Of a stretch of DNA of 64,000 nucleotides, positions 15,926 through 24,847 are shown in pieces. Source of the stretch: Pseudonocardia halophobica. Lineage in GTDB: Bacteria; Actinomycetota; Actinomycetes; Mycobacteriales; Pseudonocardiaceae. Below the pieces are notes generated by a model. It did not search any database, had not been told where the DNA came from, and worked only from the letters and a program-made list of their open reading frames with translations. Where the stretch lies: positions 96,118-160,117 of the forward strand of contig NZ_BSFQ01000014.1 of assembly GCF_027922425.1 (NCBI RefSeq), given 5' to 3'. A program made the position numbers and the translations under genes. The number at the start of each line of letters is the position of its first letter. The first letter of the stretch is position 1.

Positions 15926-16849
15926 TCAGGCCTTCGGGGTGCCGATGTCGAGCCGGCCCGAGCAGCCGGCGAGGTAGGTGTGGGTGCGCCGCGCGATGGG
16001 CAGCGGGTGGTCCGGCGGGCAGGGGTACATGTCCTGCTCGACGATCGCGTAGATGTCGCGGTTCAGCCCCTCGACCGCGGCGATGACCTCGCGCATGTCC
16101 GGCACACCCAGCGGCGGCTCGATCATGGCGCCGAGCTTGACGGCCTCGGGGAACGGCAGGTCCTCGGCCTCGACGCGGGCGATGATCGCCGGGTCGACCT
16201 GCTTGAGGTGCAGGTAGCCGATGCGCTCCGGGTACTTCGTGATCAGCGCGACGTTGTCGCCGCCGTAGTACGAGACGTGCCCGGTGTCGAGGCACAGGTT
16301 CACGTACTCGGGGTTCGTGTTCTCCAGGAACCGCTCGATCTCGTGCTGGTGGCCGACGTGGCTGTCCGCGTGGCTGTGGAACTGCACGTGCAGGCCGTAC
16401 TCCTCGAGGATGCGGCGGCCCAGCTCGTCCATGCCGGTGGTGAGCAGCTTCCAGCGCTCGTCGGAGAGGACCCGGTCCTCGAGCGGCGCACCGGTCTTGT
16501 GGTCGCGCCAGGTGTCGGGGATGACCACGATGTGCTCGCCGCCGACCGCGGCGGTCAGCGCGGCGACGTCGGTGACCTGCTTCCACACGTCGTCCCACGA
16601 GTCGGGGCGGTGCAGGTGCTCGAAGACGGTGCCGGCCGAGATCTTCAGGCCGTGCTTCTCGCACTGGTCCCGCAGCTCGTTCGGGTCGGTGGCGAGGTAG
16701 CCGTACGGCCCGATCTCGATCCACTCGTACCCGGCGCCGGAGACCTCGGAGAGGAACCGGTCGGCGGGGGTCTGGTCGGGGTCGGACGGGAACCACACGC
16801 CCCACGAGTCGGGCGCGGAGCCGATCCGGATCGTCGATGAAGGGGCCAC
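15926..16849 (-). CDS. iolE: IolE-like inosose dehydratase (TIM barrel)
   Basis: 307 residues. The opening GSAPDSWGVWFPSDP, the GPYGYLATDP motif, QFHSHADSHVGH (about 155-166, metal-site histidines) and CLDTGHVSYYGGD are typical of actinobacterial IolE-like dehydratases, which convert inosose to a diketone. The C terminus MYPCPPDHPLPIARRT also fits. It is the first gene of the iol operon; 69 bases upstream lies a perfect LacI-type operator shared with the divergent lacI gene. Confidence 0.83.
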   Translation of the reverse strand: MAPSSTIRIGSAPDSWGVWFPSDPDQTPADRFLSEVSGAGYEWIEIGPYGYLATDPNELRDQCEKHGLKISAGTVFEHLHRPDSWDDVWKQVTDVAALTAAVGGEHIVVIPDTWRDHKTGAPLEDRVLSDERWKLLTTGMDELGRRILEEYGLHVQFHSHADSHVGHQHEIERFLENTNPEYVNLCLDTGHVSYYGGDNVALITKYPERIGYLHLKQVDPAIIARVEAEDLPFPEAVKLGAMIEPPLGVPDMREVIAAVEGLNRDIYAIVEQDMYPCPPDHPLPIARRTHTYLAGCSGRLDIGTPKA

Positions 16850-16917
16850 GCTGCTGTCTCCCGGTCGTCCTCGGTGCCGATGGCGCGAGCGTCCGGGTCG
16901 GACGCCCTCGTCGTGGT

Positions 16918-16933
16918 ACTAGAGCGCTCTAGT
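16918..16933. promoter_or_regulatory. LacI-type operator, 16-bp perfect palindrome
   Basis: ACTAGAGCGCTCTAGT is a perfect palindrome centred on a CG step, the form bound by LacI/GalR proteins. It lies between the divergent iolE (start 16849) and lacI (start 17041) genes, so the regulator likely controls both the operon and itself, with an inositol-derived compound as inducer. Confidence 0.7.
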
Positions 16934-17040
16934 CGCTCCGTGGCACACTATGGTGACCGCAAGGTGCGCATGTCAAGACATAGTCGTGAACGGGTCGCAC
17001 CGCGCGGTGGACCCCGCCCACGACCTGCGAGGATGCCGCC

Positions 17041-18045
17041 ATGGCCACGCCCCTCCCGCCGCGCCGCCGGCCGACGATGGTCGACGTCGCCGCCCGCGCC
17101 GGCGTCTCGCGCGCGCTGGTCTCCCTGGTCTTCCGCGGCCAGCCCGGCGCCTCCGCCGAGACCCGCTCCCGGGTGCTGGCCGCGGCCGAGGAGCTGGGCT
17201 ACCGCCCGGACAGCGCCGCCCGGCTGCTGGCGCGCGGGCGCAGCCGGACCCTCGGCGTGCTGATGACCGTCCGCGAGCCGTTCGAGGCCGATCTCGTCGA
17301 GGCCATCTACCCGGAGGCCGAGCGGCTCGGCTACGAGGTGCTGCTCTCCGCCCGCACCCCCGGCCGCGACGAGGCGACGGCGGTCGAGGGCCTGCTGGCC
17401 CACCGCTGCGAGGCGATCGTCCTGCTCGGGCCGGACGTCGACGACGCCTTCCTCGCCGAGCTCGGTGTCCGCACCGTCGCCGTGGTGGTCGGGCGGGCCG
17501 CGCCGGGGCTCGACAGCGTGCACAGCGCCGACGCCGAGGGCGTCCGGCAGGCGGTCGACCACCTGGTCGGCCTGGGGCACCGGGCGATCGTGCACGTCGA
17601 CGGCGGCACCGGCCCCAACGCCGCCGCCCGCCGGACGGGCTACCTCGACGCCATGGCGGCGCACGGCCTCGCCGACCGCGCGCGCGTGCTGCCCGGCGCG
17701 TATCACGAGGACGCCGGGATCGCGGCCGCGCAGGCCCTGCTCGCCGGCCCCGAGCTGCCGACGGCGGTCCTCGCCGCCAACGACCGGTGCGCGCTCGGGC
17801 TACTGGACACGTTGCGCCGCAACGGGGTCGACGTCCCGGGGCGGGTCTCCGTGGTGGGCTACAACGACGACCGGCTCGCCCGCCTCTCCCACGTCGACCT
17901 CACGACGGTCCGGCAGGACGCCGGCCTGCTCGCCCGGCACGCCGTCCGCGCCGCCGCCGCCCGCCTCGACGACCCCGACCTCGCGCCGGGCGAGACCGAG
18001 CTGACCCCCGAGCTGGTCGTCCGGGGCACCACCGCTCCCCCGTGA
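17041..18045 (+). CDS. LacI-family transcriptional regulator of the iol cluster
   Basis: 334 residues. The HTH is TMVDVAARAGVSRALVSLVF (about 12-31), followed by a hinge region ending ARLLARGRSR and a periplasmic-binding-like sensor domain with the effector loop AANDRCALG and GYNDDRLARL. It is divergent from iolE with a perfect operator in between, so it is probably the inositol-responsive repressor. A 40-bp palindromic repeat follows the stop codon. Confidence 0.88.
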   Translation: MATPLPPRRRPTMVDVAARAGVSRALVSLVFRGQPGASAETRSRVLAAAEELGYRPDSAARLLARGRSRTLGVLMTVREPFEADLVEAIYPEAERLGYEVLLSARTPGRDEATAVEGLLAHRCEAIVLLGPDVDDAFLAELGVRTVAVVVGRAAPGLDSVHSADAEGVRQAVDHLVGLGHRAIVHVDGGTGPNAAARRTGYLDAMAAHGLADRARVLPGAYHEDAGIAAAQALLAGPELPTAVLAANDRCALGLLDTLRRNGVDVPGRVSVVGYNDDRLARLSHVDLTTVRQDAGLLARHAVRAAAARLDDPDLAPGETELTPELVVRGTTAPP

Positions 18046-18081
18046 GCGGCGACTGCCCCTAGAGGGGCACTCGGCACTCAC
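18042..18081. repeat. 40-bp palindromic repeat after lacI (bidirectional-terminator-like)
   Basis: An imperfect 20+20-bp palindrome whose outer arm reads GTGAGCGGCGACTGCCCCT and which contains a perfect inner hairpin TGCCCCT-AG-AGGGGCA. The same length and nearly the same outer arm (GTGAGTGGCGA) recur at 63040-63079, also right after a stop codon. It probably ends transcription and may belong to a dispersed repeat family. Confidence 0.65.
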
Positions 18082-18178
18082 GACCCCCACTGAGCTGCGG
18101 GTACTCCGGACTCCCCCACCACGGATCCGGGGGCCGGTCGGGTGCCGCGGCCCCGCCGCGGCGCCGCAGGATCACGGC

Positions 18179-18949
18179 ATGGCCGCACCCACCACCACGC
18201 CGCCCCCGCCGCACCCGCCGTCGAGCCCGCCGCCGTCGAGCCCGTCGCGGTCCTTCTGGCGCCGTCCCTGGGTCCTGCCGCTCGCGCTCCTCGCGGTCCT
18301 GTTCCTCGTCATCGCCCTGCCGCCCTACGTCGGCCTGGACCCGGCGCGGTCCCGCGTCCCGCCCCGGCCGGAGCTGCCGCACTTCTACCCGATGCTGGTA
18401 GCGCACATCGCCTTCGGCTCGGTCGCCCTGCTGACCAGCGTGCTGCAGGTCTGGCCGTGGCTGCGCCGCACGCACCCCCGCGTGCACCGGTGGAGCGGGC
18501 GGCTGTACCTGTTCGCCGGGGTGCTCCCGGGCGGGCTGGCGGTCCTCACGGTCGCCCCCTTCGGCGAGCTGGGGCCGGTGCAGCAGGCGGGCAACACCGC
18601 GCTCGGCGTGCTCTGGCTGGTCACCGGCGTGCTGGGGTACCGGACGGCCCGGCGGCGCCGGTACGCGCAGCACCGGGCCTGGATGGTGCGCAGCGTCGCC
18701 CTCACGTGGTCCATCGTGGCCAATCGCGTGTGGTCACCGATCTGCCTGGCGGTGTACGCCCCCGGCGCCCTGTCGGGCGCCGACGGTGCACCCACCGTGA
18801 TCGCGCAGGCCGTCGGTGTCTCCGTCTGGGCGTCATGGGTACTGAACCTGATCGTGGCGGAGTGGTGGCTGGCAGGATCGGCCAGGTGGACGGCACGACC
18901 GGTCCGAACGGAGCGCACGGCCCCGCAGGGCCTCGAGCGGCGACGATGA
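18179..18949 (+). CDS. DUF2306 family membrane protein
   Basis: 256 residues: a proline-rich cytoplasmic N terminus (about 1-25), then seven or so hydrophobic segments. The DUF2306 signature is seen as HIAFGSVALLTSVLQVWPWLR, HRWSGRLYLFAGV, GVLWLVTGVLGYRTAR and QHRAWMVRSVALT. The conserved histidines facing the membrane (H in HIAFG, HRWSG and QHRAW) suggest a heme- or ion-binding role, but no function is established. Its stop overlaps an ATG of the next gene, a LacI regulator. Confidence 0.8.
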   Translation: MAAPTTTPPPPHPPSSPPPSSPSRSFWRRPWVLPLALLAVLFLVIALPPYVGLDPARSRVPPRPELPHFYPMLVAHIAFGSVALLTSVLQVWPWLRRTHPRVHRWSGRLYLFAGVLPGGLAVLTVAPFGELGPVQQAGNTALGVLWLVTGVLGYRTARRRRYAQHRAWMVRSVALTWSIVANRVWSPICLAVYAPGALSGADGAPTVIAQAVGVSVWASWVLNLIVAEWWLAGSARWTARPVRTERTAPQGLERRR

Positions 18950-19932
18950 GCGATGTCGCCCGCCAGGCGGGCGTGTCCCGGGCGACCGCCTCCTACGTGC
19001 TCAACCAGACGCCCGGCGCCCGGATCCCCGAGCAGACGCGCGCCAAGGTGCTCGCTGCCGCGGAGGCGCTGCGGTACGTCCCGCACGTCAGCGCGCGGTC
19101 GCTGCGGCGCGGGCGCAGCGACCTCGTCGTCGGGCACGTCGACGGCAGCTCGATCATGAGCGACCGGCTGCCCTTCTTCGGCCTGGTCCGGATCGCGTCC
19201 GAGGTGCGCAAGGCGGGCTACACCTTCCTCATCCACGGCGACCCCACCGTCAGCGGGCTCGCGGCCGCCCGGGCGTGGCTGGCGCTGCGGCCCGCGGCCG
19301 TCGTCGCGACGCTCGACCGGTTCACCGAGGAGAGCGTCGCGATGCTCGCCGAGGCCGGCACGGTGCCGGTCGCGCTGGGCCGGCGGACGTCGGAACTCAC
19401 CGCCACCGTGGTGCTCGACGACGGCGAGCTCGGCCGCGTCGCCGCCACCCGCCTCGCCGACCGGGGCTGCCGGCGGATCGCCGTCCTCGGCTCGTACGAC
19501 GACCGCGCCGCGGACCTGGTGCTGGGCAACCGGATCGCCGAGGTGCTGGCCACGGCGGCCGAGCGCGGGCTCGAGGCCCGCTACGTGCCCATGCCGCCCG
19601 AGGTCGACGCCGCCGACCGGGTCGTCGAGGAGTGGCGGAGGGGCTGGATGCCCGACGGCGTCGTCGGGCCGAGCGACCGGCACGCCGGGCTGCTGCTCGG
19701 CGCCCTCACCGACGCCGGGATCGACGTGCCCGGCCGGGTCGCCGTGATCGGGATGGACGACGACCCCTTCTGCGACCTGCTGCGGCCCCGCCTGACCTCG
19801 GTCGCCGGCGACCTCACCGGCGGCGACACCCCGCTCGCCGGGGTCGTCCTCTCCGCCATCGAGGGGCGGTGGGACCCGGGGCACGCGGTGCGCCGCTTCC
19901 CCGCCCACGTGGTGGAGCGGGACAGCGCCTGA
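18886..19932 (+). CDS. LacI-family transcriptional regulator
   Basis: About 348 residues from a GTG at 18886; an ATG at 18946 overlaps the upstream stop but would begin at the second residue of the HTH core, so the earlier start is preferred. HTH: TMSDVARQAGVSRATASYVL. The sensor domain has GVVGPSDRHAGLLL and VIGMDDDPFCDLLRP. The effector is unknown. It overlaps the end of the DUF2306 gene by about 60 bases in another frame, so the two are probably co-transcribed. Confidence 0.8.
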   Translation: MDGTTGPNGAHGPAGPRAATMSDVARQAGVSRATASYVLNQTPGARIPEQTRAKVLAAAEALRYVPHVSARSLRRGRSDLVVGHVDGSSIMSDRLPFFGLVRIASEVRKAGYTFLIHGDPTVSGLAAARAWLALRPAAVVATLDRFTEESVAMLAEAGTVPVALGRRTSELTATVVLDDGELGRVAATRLADRGCRRIAVLGSYDDRAADLVLGNRIAEVLATAAERGLEARYVPMPPEVDAADRVVEEWRRGWMPDGVVGPSDRHAGLLLGALTDAGIDVPGRVAVIGMDDDPFCDLLRPRLTSVAGDLTGGDTPLAGVVLSAIEGRWDPGHAVRRFPAHVVERDSA

Positions 19933-19963
19933 CGGACCCGGTCGGACCGCCGACGCCCACGGG

Positions 19964-20626
19964 TCAGGGCTCGCCGGGGCGGACGAGGCCGCTCTCGTAG
20001 GCGATGACGACGAGCTGCGACCGGTCGCGGGCGCCCAGCTTGGCGAGGAGCCGGCTGACGTAGGTCCGCGCGGTCTCCGGGCTCAGGAACAGCGCGGCGC
20101 CCACCTCGGCGTTCGACCGGCCCCGACCGACCTGCTCCAGGACGTCCCGCTCGCGAGCGGTGAGGCAGGCGATCCGGTCCGGGGTGGGCGCGGCGGCGCG
20201 GGCCGCCGCGGCGAGGACCCGGTGCGTGACGGCGGGTGAGAGCAACGCGTCCCCGCCGGCGACGGTGTGCACGGCGTCGCGGAGGGCGTCGGGCCGGGTG
20301 TCCTTGAGCAGGAACCCCGCCGCACCGGCGCGGATGGCCTCGAACAGGTACTCGTCGTCGTCGAACGTGGTGAGCATGACGACGCGGACCCGGTCGAGCG
20401 CCGGGTCGGCCAGGATGCGGCGGGTCGCCCCGAGCCCGTCGGTGCCGGGCATGCGCACGTCCATGAGGACGACGTCCGGCCGCTCGGTCCGGACGACGGC
20501 CAGCCCGGTCGCGCCGTCGCCCGCCTCGCCGACGACGGTGATGCCGGGGTCGCGCTCCAGGAGCCCGCGCAGGCCCGCGCGGACGAGATGCTGGTCGTCG
20601 ACGAGGACGACGCGCACCGGGGTCAT
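19964..20626 (-). CDS. NarL/LuxR-type response regulator
   Basis: 220 residues. Receiver domain 4-120 with acidic pair D10/D11, phospho-acceptor D56 (VLMDVRMPG) and K108 (FLLKD). LuxR-type HTH about 150-215 (LTARERDVLEQVGRGRSNAEV). It is coupled by a 4-base overlap to the sensor kinase upstream and forms with it a two-component system. The promoter controlled is not clear; the membrane protein and cupin genes on the far side of the kinase are candidates. Confidence 0.9.
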   Translation of the reverse strand: MTPVRVVLVDDQHLVRAGLRGLLERDPGITVVGEAGDGATGLAVVRTERPDVVLMDVRMPGTDGLGATRRILADPALDRVRVVMLTTFDDDEYLFEAIRAGAAGFLLKDTRPDALRDAVHTVAGGDALLSPAVTHRVLAAAARAAAPTPDRIACLTARERDVLEQVGRGRSNAEVGAALFLSPETARTYVSRLLAKLGARDRSQLVVIAYESGLVRPGEP

Positions 20627-21873
20627 GTGGCCGCCCGCCCGACGGGCAGGCAGGCACGGACGCGGAAGCCGCCGCCCTCGGCGTCGCCGACCCGGACCTC
20701 CCCGCCGAGCAGCGCGACCCGCTCGGTCATGCCGTGCAGGCCGTGGCCGGGCTCGACGGCGACCCGGCCGCCGGGGGCGCCGCGCCCGTCGTCGACGACC
20801 TCCACCCGCAGCCGCCCGCCGGACACCTCGACGGCGACGGTGACGCGGGTGGCCCCGGCGTGCCGAAGCACGTTGGTGAGCGCCTCCTGGACCACGCGGT
20901 AGGCGGTGGTGGCGACGACCGCGGGGAGCGCGGCGGTGTCCCCGTCGACGCGCAGCTCGACCGGCAGCCCGCCGCTGCGCACCCCGTCGACCAGCGCCGG
21001 GAGCCGGTCGAGGCCCGCCGCGGGTTCCGGAGCGCCGGTGTCCCGGCGCAGGGTCCCGAGGGTGGCCCGCAGCTCGGTCATCGCGCCCGCACCGGCGGTG
21101 CCGATGGCGGCGAGCGCGGCCTGTGCGTCGGCGGGCTTGCCGTCGGCGAGGGCCTCCTCCCCGACCGCCGCCTGGAGCGTGACCACGGACATCGTGTGCC
21201 CGAGCGTGTCGTGCAGCTCGCGCGCGATGCGCACGCGTTCGGCGTCGACCTGCCGGGCGGCCTCGCGGCGCCGTTCCTCCTCCGCGGCGTCCGCCTGGCG
21301 GGCGAGCTCGGCACGCAGCGCCCGCCTGCTGCGGACCGCGTCGCCGAGGGCGACGACCGCGAGCACGAGTGCCGCTTCGGAGCCGAGCTGGAGACCGAGG
21401 ACGATCGCCGGGTCGTCGCCCTCGGCCAGTCGCACGCCGATCGACGCCGCGAGCAGGCAGCCGGCCACGCCCACGGCCCACACCACGCGCCCGCGCTCCG
21501 CGGCGACGTACAGCGCGGCCGCGATCGGCGCGGCCAGTCCGATCGGCGGCAGGTCCAGCACGTAGTAGACGACGATGCCGACCGCCGTCACGAGCAGCAC
21601 CGGGACCGGCCACGCTCGGGCGGCCACCAGCAGGGCGCCGAACCCCACCGCGAACGCGAACGCGGTCACGGTGCCGGTGGTCGACCGGCCGTCCGGGCCC
21701 GCGTCCCCGATGACGGCGACCGCGACCAGGCAGAACACCGCGACTCCGAGGAGTGCCTCGACGCGGGTGGGGCGGACGGCCTGCACGATCGTCGAGAGTA
21801 GAGCGGAGCGCGGTGCCACCACAGACGCCCGGAGGCGACGATCACCGGCCGCGTGTACGTCGAGAAGCGACAC
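20623..21873 (-). CDS. Sensor histidine kinase (HisKA_3, NarL-type partner)
   Basis: 416 residues from a GTG at 21873. Four to six membrane segments lie between about 40 and 175, followed by a coiled linker rich in Arg and Glu, the phospho-acceptor H221 in IARELHDTLGHTMSV and a C-terminal HATPase with VVDDGRGAPGG and GLHGMTERVALLGG. No extracytoplasmic sensor domain is seen, so it may sense membrane state or an ion. The N-terminal 17 residues before VVAPRSAL may be an overcall; an internal GTG pair is a possible start. Confidence 0.88.
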   Translation of the reverse strand: MSLLDVHAAGDRRLRASVVAPRSALLSTIVQAVRPTRVEALLGVAVFCLVAVAVIGDAGPDGRSTTGTVTAFAFAVGFGALLVAARAWPVPVLLVTAVGIVVYYVLDLPPIGLAAPIAAALYVAAERGRVVWAVGVAGCLLAASIGVRLAEGDDPAIVLGLQLGSEAALVLAVVALGDAVRSRRALRAELARQADAAEEERRREAARQVDAERVRIARELHDTLGHTMSVVTLQAAVGEEALADGKPADAQAALAAIGTAGAGAMTELRATLGTLRRDTGAPEPAAGLDRLPALVDGVRSGGLPVELRVDGDTAALPAVVATTAYRVVQEALTNVLRHAGATRVTVAVEVSGGRLRVEVVDDGRGAPGGRVAVEPGHGLHGMTERVALLGGEVRVGDAEGGGFRVRACLPVGRAAT

Positions 21874-21974
21874 CGGGTCGCGCGATCACGCGGCAGACCC
21901 GGGCCTGCTCCCGGACCTAGCGTCCCCACCACTCCGGGCCGACCGCCCGGCACCGACCAGCGGAGGAGGACCCC

Positions 21975-22520
21975 ATGTCCCGCACGACCGTCACGACGAC
22001 GGCACTCGTCGTCCTCGTGTGGGCGGCCCTGCTGTCCTTCGGAGGCGTGGCCGCCGAGACCGTGATGCTCTACCCGAACATCTTCGCCGACCCACCCGCG
22101 TCGCTGGAGCGGGCGCGGGAGTTCCTCGTCGCCGGAGGGCCGGCCGACTACTTCCCCCCGCTCGGCGCCGCGGTGGTGGTGACCGGCCTCGCCACGGTCG
22201 TGCTGACCTGGCGCGACCGGCGCCTGCGGTGGTGGGTCGCGGGGGCCGTCGCCGTCTTCGTCGCCTGCGAGTTCCTGTTCTCCGTGCTGTTCTTCTGGCC
22301 GCGCAACGAGATCATGTTCGTCGACCCGGTCGGCACCCACCCCGCCGAGGAGCTGCGCCGCGTCGCGGCCGAGTTCGTCGCCGGGCACCGGGTCCGCCTC
22401 GTCGGCGGCGCCGTGACGGCGGCCCTCGCCTTCACCGCGCTCCTGCGGCAGGTCCAGGCGACCGCACCGGCCGCCGCGACGGACGAGCGCCGTTCCCGGT
22501 CGGCCGACCCGACCCGCTGA
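21975..22520 (+). CDS. Small polytopic membrane protein (DUF1772-like)
   Basis: 181 residues, four hydrophobic segments (about 8-28, 58-80, 86-110, 142-160). The extracytoplasmic loop after helix 1 (ETVMLYPNIFADPPASLERA) and a short C-terminal tail resemble DUF1772/anthrone-oxygenase-like proteins, but the match is by pattern only. AGGAGGA lies just before the ATG. It is divergent from the two-component system and 10 bases upstream of the broken cupin gene. Confidence 0.65.
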   Translation: MSRTTVTTTALVVLVWAALLSFGGVAAETVMLYPNIFADPPASLERAREFLVAGGPADYFPPLGAAVVVTGLATVVLTWRDRRLRWWVAGAVAVFVACEFLFSVLFFWPRNEIMFVDPVGTHPAEELRRVAAEFVAGHRVRLVGGAVTAALAFTALLRQVQATAPAAATDERRSRSADPTR

Positions 22521-22530
22521 GGAGCCCACG

Positions 22531-23036
22531 ATGACCGACCTCGGCACCCCGTCCCCCGTCCTCCGGCTGCCCACCGGCGAGACCGTCACCATCCGCGCGT
22601 CGGGCCGGGACAACGCCGGGGCGTTGTTCGAGGTCGACGCGGTCCTCCCACCGCGGCTGAGCGGCCCGCCGCGGCACCGGCACCTCGCGCAGACCGAGGC
22701 CTTCACCGTGCTGGAGGGACGGCTGCGGGTCGTCGTCGGGGCGGAGACCCGCGAGCTGCGGGCCGGGGAGACCGTGACGGTCCCGCCCACGATGGTCCAC
22801 GCGTTCGCCAACCCCTTCGACGAGCCGCGCGGATCCGGATGCGGGAGACGCCGGTCGGCCCCCTGGAGGAGCAGTTCCGCGCACTGGCGGGCGGCGGCCG
22901 GTTCCCGCCGCTCGGGGAGCTGGCCGCCGTCAACGTCCGGCACGGCCTGCCGTTCGCCCTGCACGGCGTCCCCGACCTCCTGCAGCGCCCGGCGTGGCGG
23001 CTGCTCGCCCGGCTGCACGGCCGTCGACACCGGTAG
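22531..23036 (+). pseudogene. Cupin-domain protein gene with a single-base frameshift
   Basis: The first ~100 codons (ATG 22531) give a normal cupin: PPRHRHLAQTEAFTVLEGRL (motif 1) and GETVTVPPTMVHAFANP (motif 2). Near 22830 the frame is lost, and the natural continuation (IRMRETPVGPLEEQFRAL to the stop at 23036, with NVRHGLPFALHGVPDLLQRP) lies one frame over. Adding one G in the CCGCGCGG run restores one ORF of about 168 codons. This is either a recent inactivating deletion or a sequencing error. Confidence 0.7.
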
Positions 23037-23185
23037 GCGCACTCCCCGGAGCCGGGCCGTCTGTGACGCGCCCGACAGCGCTGGCCCGACTATCGATCAC
23101 GGGATCGGGTTATGTCCCCGGCGCTCCCGCTACACCGCTGCCGAGGTGGACGACGCCGTCCCCGGCTCCGCCACCGAAGGACGAG

Positions 23186-24211
23186 ATGAGCCAGCTCCCC
23201 CGACGGGGTCCCACGCCCGGCGTGCCGCCCCGAGCCCACCGGCTCCACCGCCGCTCCCGCTCGACGGCACCCGCGTCCGTCGCCCGCCGCGAGATCGTCC
23301 TCCACGGCCAGCGCGTGACCTACCTGGAGACCGGACGACGCAGCGGCGGCCCGACCGTCGTGCTCCTGCACGGGCTGGCGAGCAGCTCGGCCACCTGGTT
23401 GCCGGTGCTGCCCCTGCTCGGCCGCCACGCCCACGTCGTCGCACCGGACCTGCTCGGCCACGGGGAGTCGGCGAAGCCCCGGACCGGCGACTACTCCCTC
23501 GGCGCCTACGCGGCCGGCCTGCGCGATCTCCTGCTCGCCCTGCGCCTGGACCGCGCCACCGTGGTGGGGCACTCCTTCGGCGGGGGTGTCGCGATGCAGT
23601 TCGCCTACCAGTTCCCCGAGCTCACCGAGCGGCTCGTCCTGGACGCCAGCGGCGGCCTCGGCCCGGACGTCAGCATCGCCCTGCGGGCCGCGAGCCTGCC
23701 GGGCGCCGCCGCCGTCCTGAAGGCCGTGCACACGCTCACCCCGCGCAGGATCGCCGGGCTCGCGCGCCGGGCCGTCCGGCTCGTGCCGGGGGTACCGACC
23801 GCCGACCTGGACGAACTGGCCTGCGCCCTCGCCTCCTTCGCCGACGACGGCGCACGGGACGCGTTCATCCACACCGTGCGCAGCGCGCTGAACTGGTCCG
23901 GCCAGCGCCTCGACGGGACGGGCCGGCTCTACCTGCTCGCCGAGCTCCCGCTCCTGCTCGTCGCCGGCACCGACGACACCGTCATCCCCCTCGCGCACAC
24001 GCTCGCCGCGCACGACCGGCTCCCGTCCAGCCGGCTCGAGGTCTTCGAGCGCACCGGGCACTTCCCCCACTCCGAGCACCCGGCACGCTTCGCCGAGGTG
24101 CTCCTCGACTTCGTGCACGGCACCAGTCCGGTGCACAGCGACGCGGACACGTTCCGACGGCGGTTGGTGGCGGCACGCGCCCGTGCCGCCACCGCGGTCG
24201 TGCCCGTCTGA
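23186..24211 (+). CDS. Alpha/beta-fold hydrolase
   Basis: 341 residues from the ATG at 23186 behind GAAGGACGAG; the frame is open further up but without a start signal. Oxyanion loop VLLHGLASSSATW, nucleophile GHSFGGG, acidic residue in GTDDTVIP and histidine in RTGHFPHSEHP complete the catalytic set. The basic, arginine-rich N terminus (about 1-35) precedes the domain and shows no signal peptide. Substrate unknown; epoxide/ester hydrolase-type. Confidence 0.85.
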   Translation: MSQLPRRGPTPGVPPRAHRLHRRSRSTAPASVARREIVLHGQRVTYLETGRRSGGPTVVLLHGLASSSATWLPVLPLLGRHAHVVAPDLLGHGESAKPRTGDYSLGAYAAGLRDLLLALRLDRATVVGHSFGGGVAMQFAYQFPELTERLVLDASGGLGPDVSIALRAASLPGAAAVLKAVHTLTPRRIAGLARRAVRLVPGVPTADLDELACALASFADDGARDAFIHTVRSALNWSGQRLDGTGRLYLLAELPLLLVAGTDDTVIPLAHTLAAHDRLPSSRLEVFERTGHFPHSEHPARFAEVLLDFVHGTSPVHSDADTFRRRLVAARARAATAVVPV

Positions 24212-24219
24212 CCAGCGGG

Positions 24220-24591
24220 TCAGCCGGGTCGGACGGGGCGGCGGGAGCGGGCGAGCGCCAGCCCGGAGACGATCGTCCCGACCAGCCCCAGCACCACGGC
24301 CGCGACGGCCCCGGCCAGCCCGTTGCCGGTGCCGAGGCCACCCGCGGAGTTGGCCGCGTGCAGCCCGCCGACGACCGCGCCGACCAGCCCGAGCACCAGG
24401 CCGACGACGGCCGCGGCCCGCCTGCCGACCGGACCGACACGACCGGCGGGGCGGGCCAGTGCCACCCCGCCGACGACCACGCCGATCAACGCCAGCACGG
24501 CGGCGACGGTGGGCACGGTCCGTCCCGCCCCGACTTCGTAGCCACCGACGGCGAGCGAGAGGTGGACGGCGAGCACGTGATCGACGGACAT
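24220..24591 (-). CDS. DUF6223-like small membrane protein
   Basis: 123 residues with four short hydrophobic segments built from a repeated GxxLGLxGxVxGG pattern (GLVLGLVGAVVGG, VVLGLVGTIVSGLALAR) and the signature AGGLGTGNGLAGA. This layout is that of DUF6223 proteins in actinomycetes, whose function is unknown. ATG at 24591 with AAGGGA upstream. It converges on the hydrolase gene, leaving 8 bases between the stops, so no terminator separates them. Confidence 0.72.
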   Translation of the reverse strand: MSVDHVLAVHLSLAVGGYEVGAGRTVPTVAAVLALIGVVVGGVALARPAGRVGPVGRRAAAVVGLVLGLVGAVVGGLHAANSAGGLGTGNGLAGAVAAVVLGLVGTIVSGLALARSRRPVRPG

Positions 24592-24847
24592 CACGGGTCC
24601 CTTCGGTTGAGGCCTGGCCTGGTCGGTCCCGGCCGGTCCGCGAATGGTGGGCGCCGGGCCCGGGCCTGCGCGTCGGACGAGGGTCGGCACTTCGGGCTGA
24701 TCCCGCGGCGGCACGGTCGGCCGCCGGTGGTAGACGACGTACGACCGTGGAGGTAGCAAGGGGACACCGCTCGCGGTGGATGCGCTCCCGGGGCGGCACC
24801 GGCGACCATGGACCGGGCGACGGGCGGGCCGGATCGAGGGTGGGCGG

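Noticed and set aside
14913..16805. Apparent 630-residue fusion of an epimerase-like part with the inositol dehydrogenase
   Set aside because: The upstream half is a shifted frame of iolE; iolG starts at 15911 with its own start context.
24776..24847. Upstream extension of the second histidine kinase
   Set aside because: The added residues are basic, without family match or ribosome site; the ATG at 24848 is preferred.
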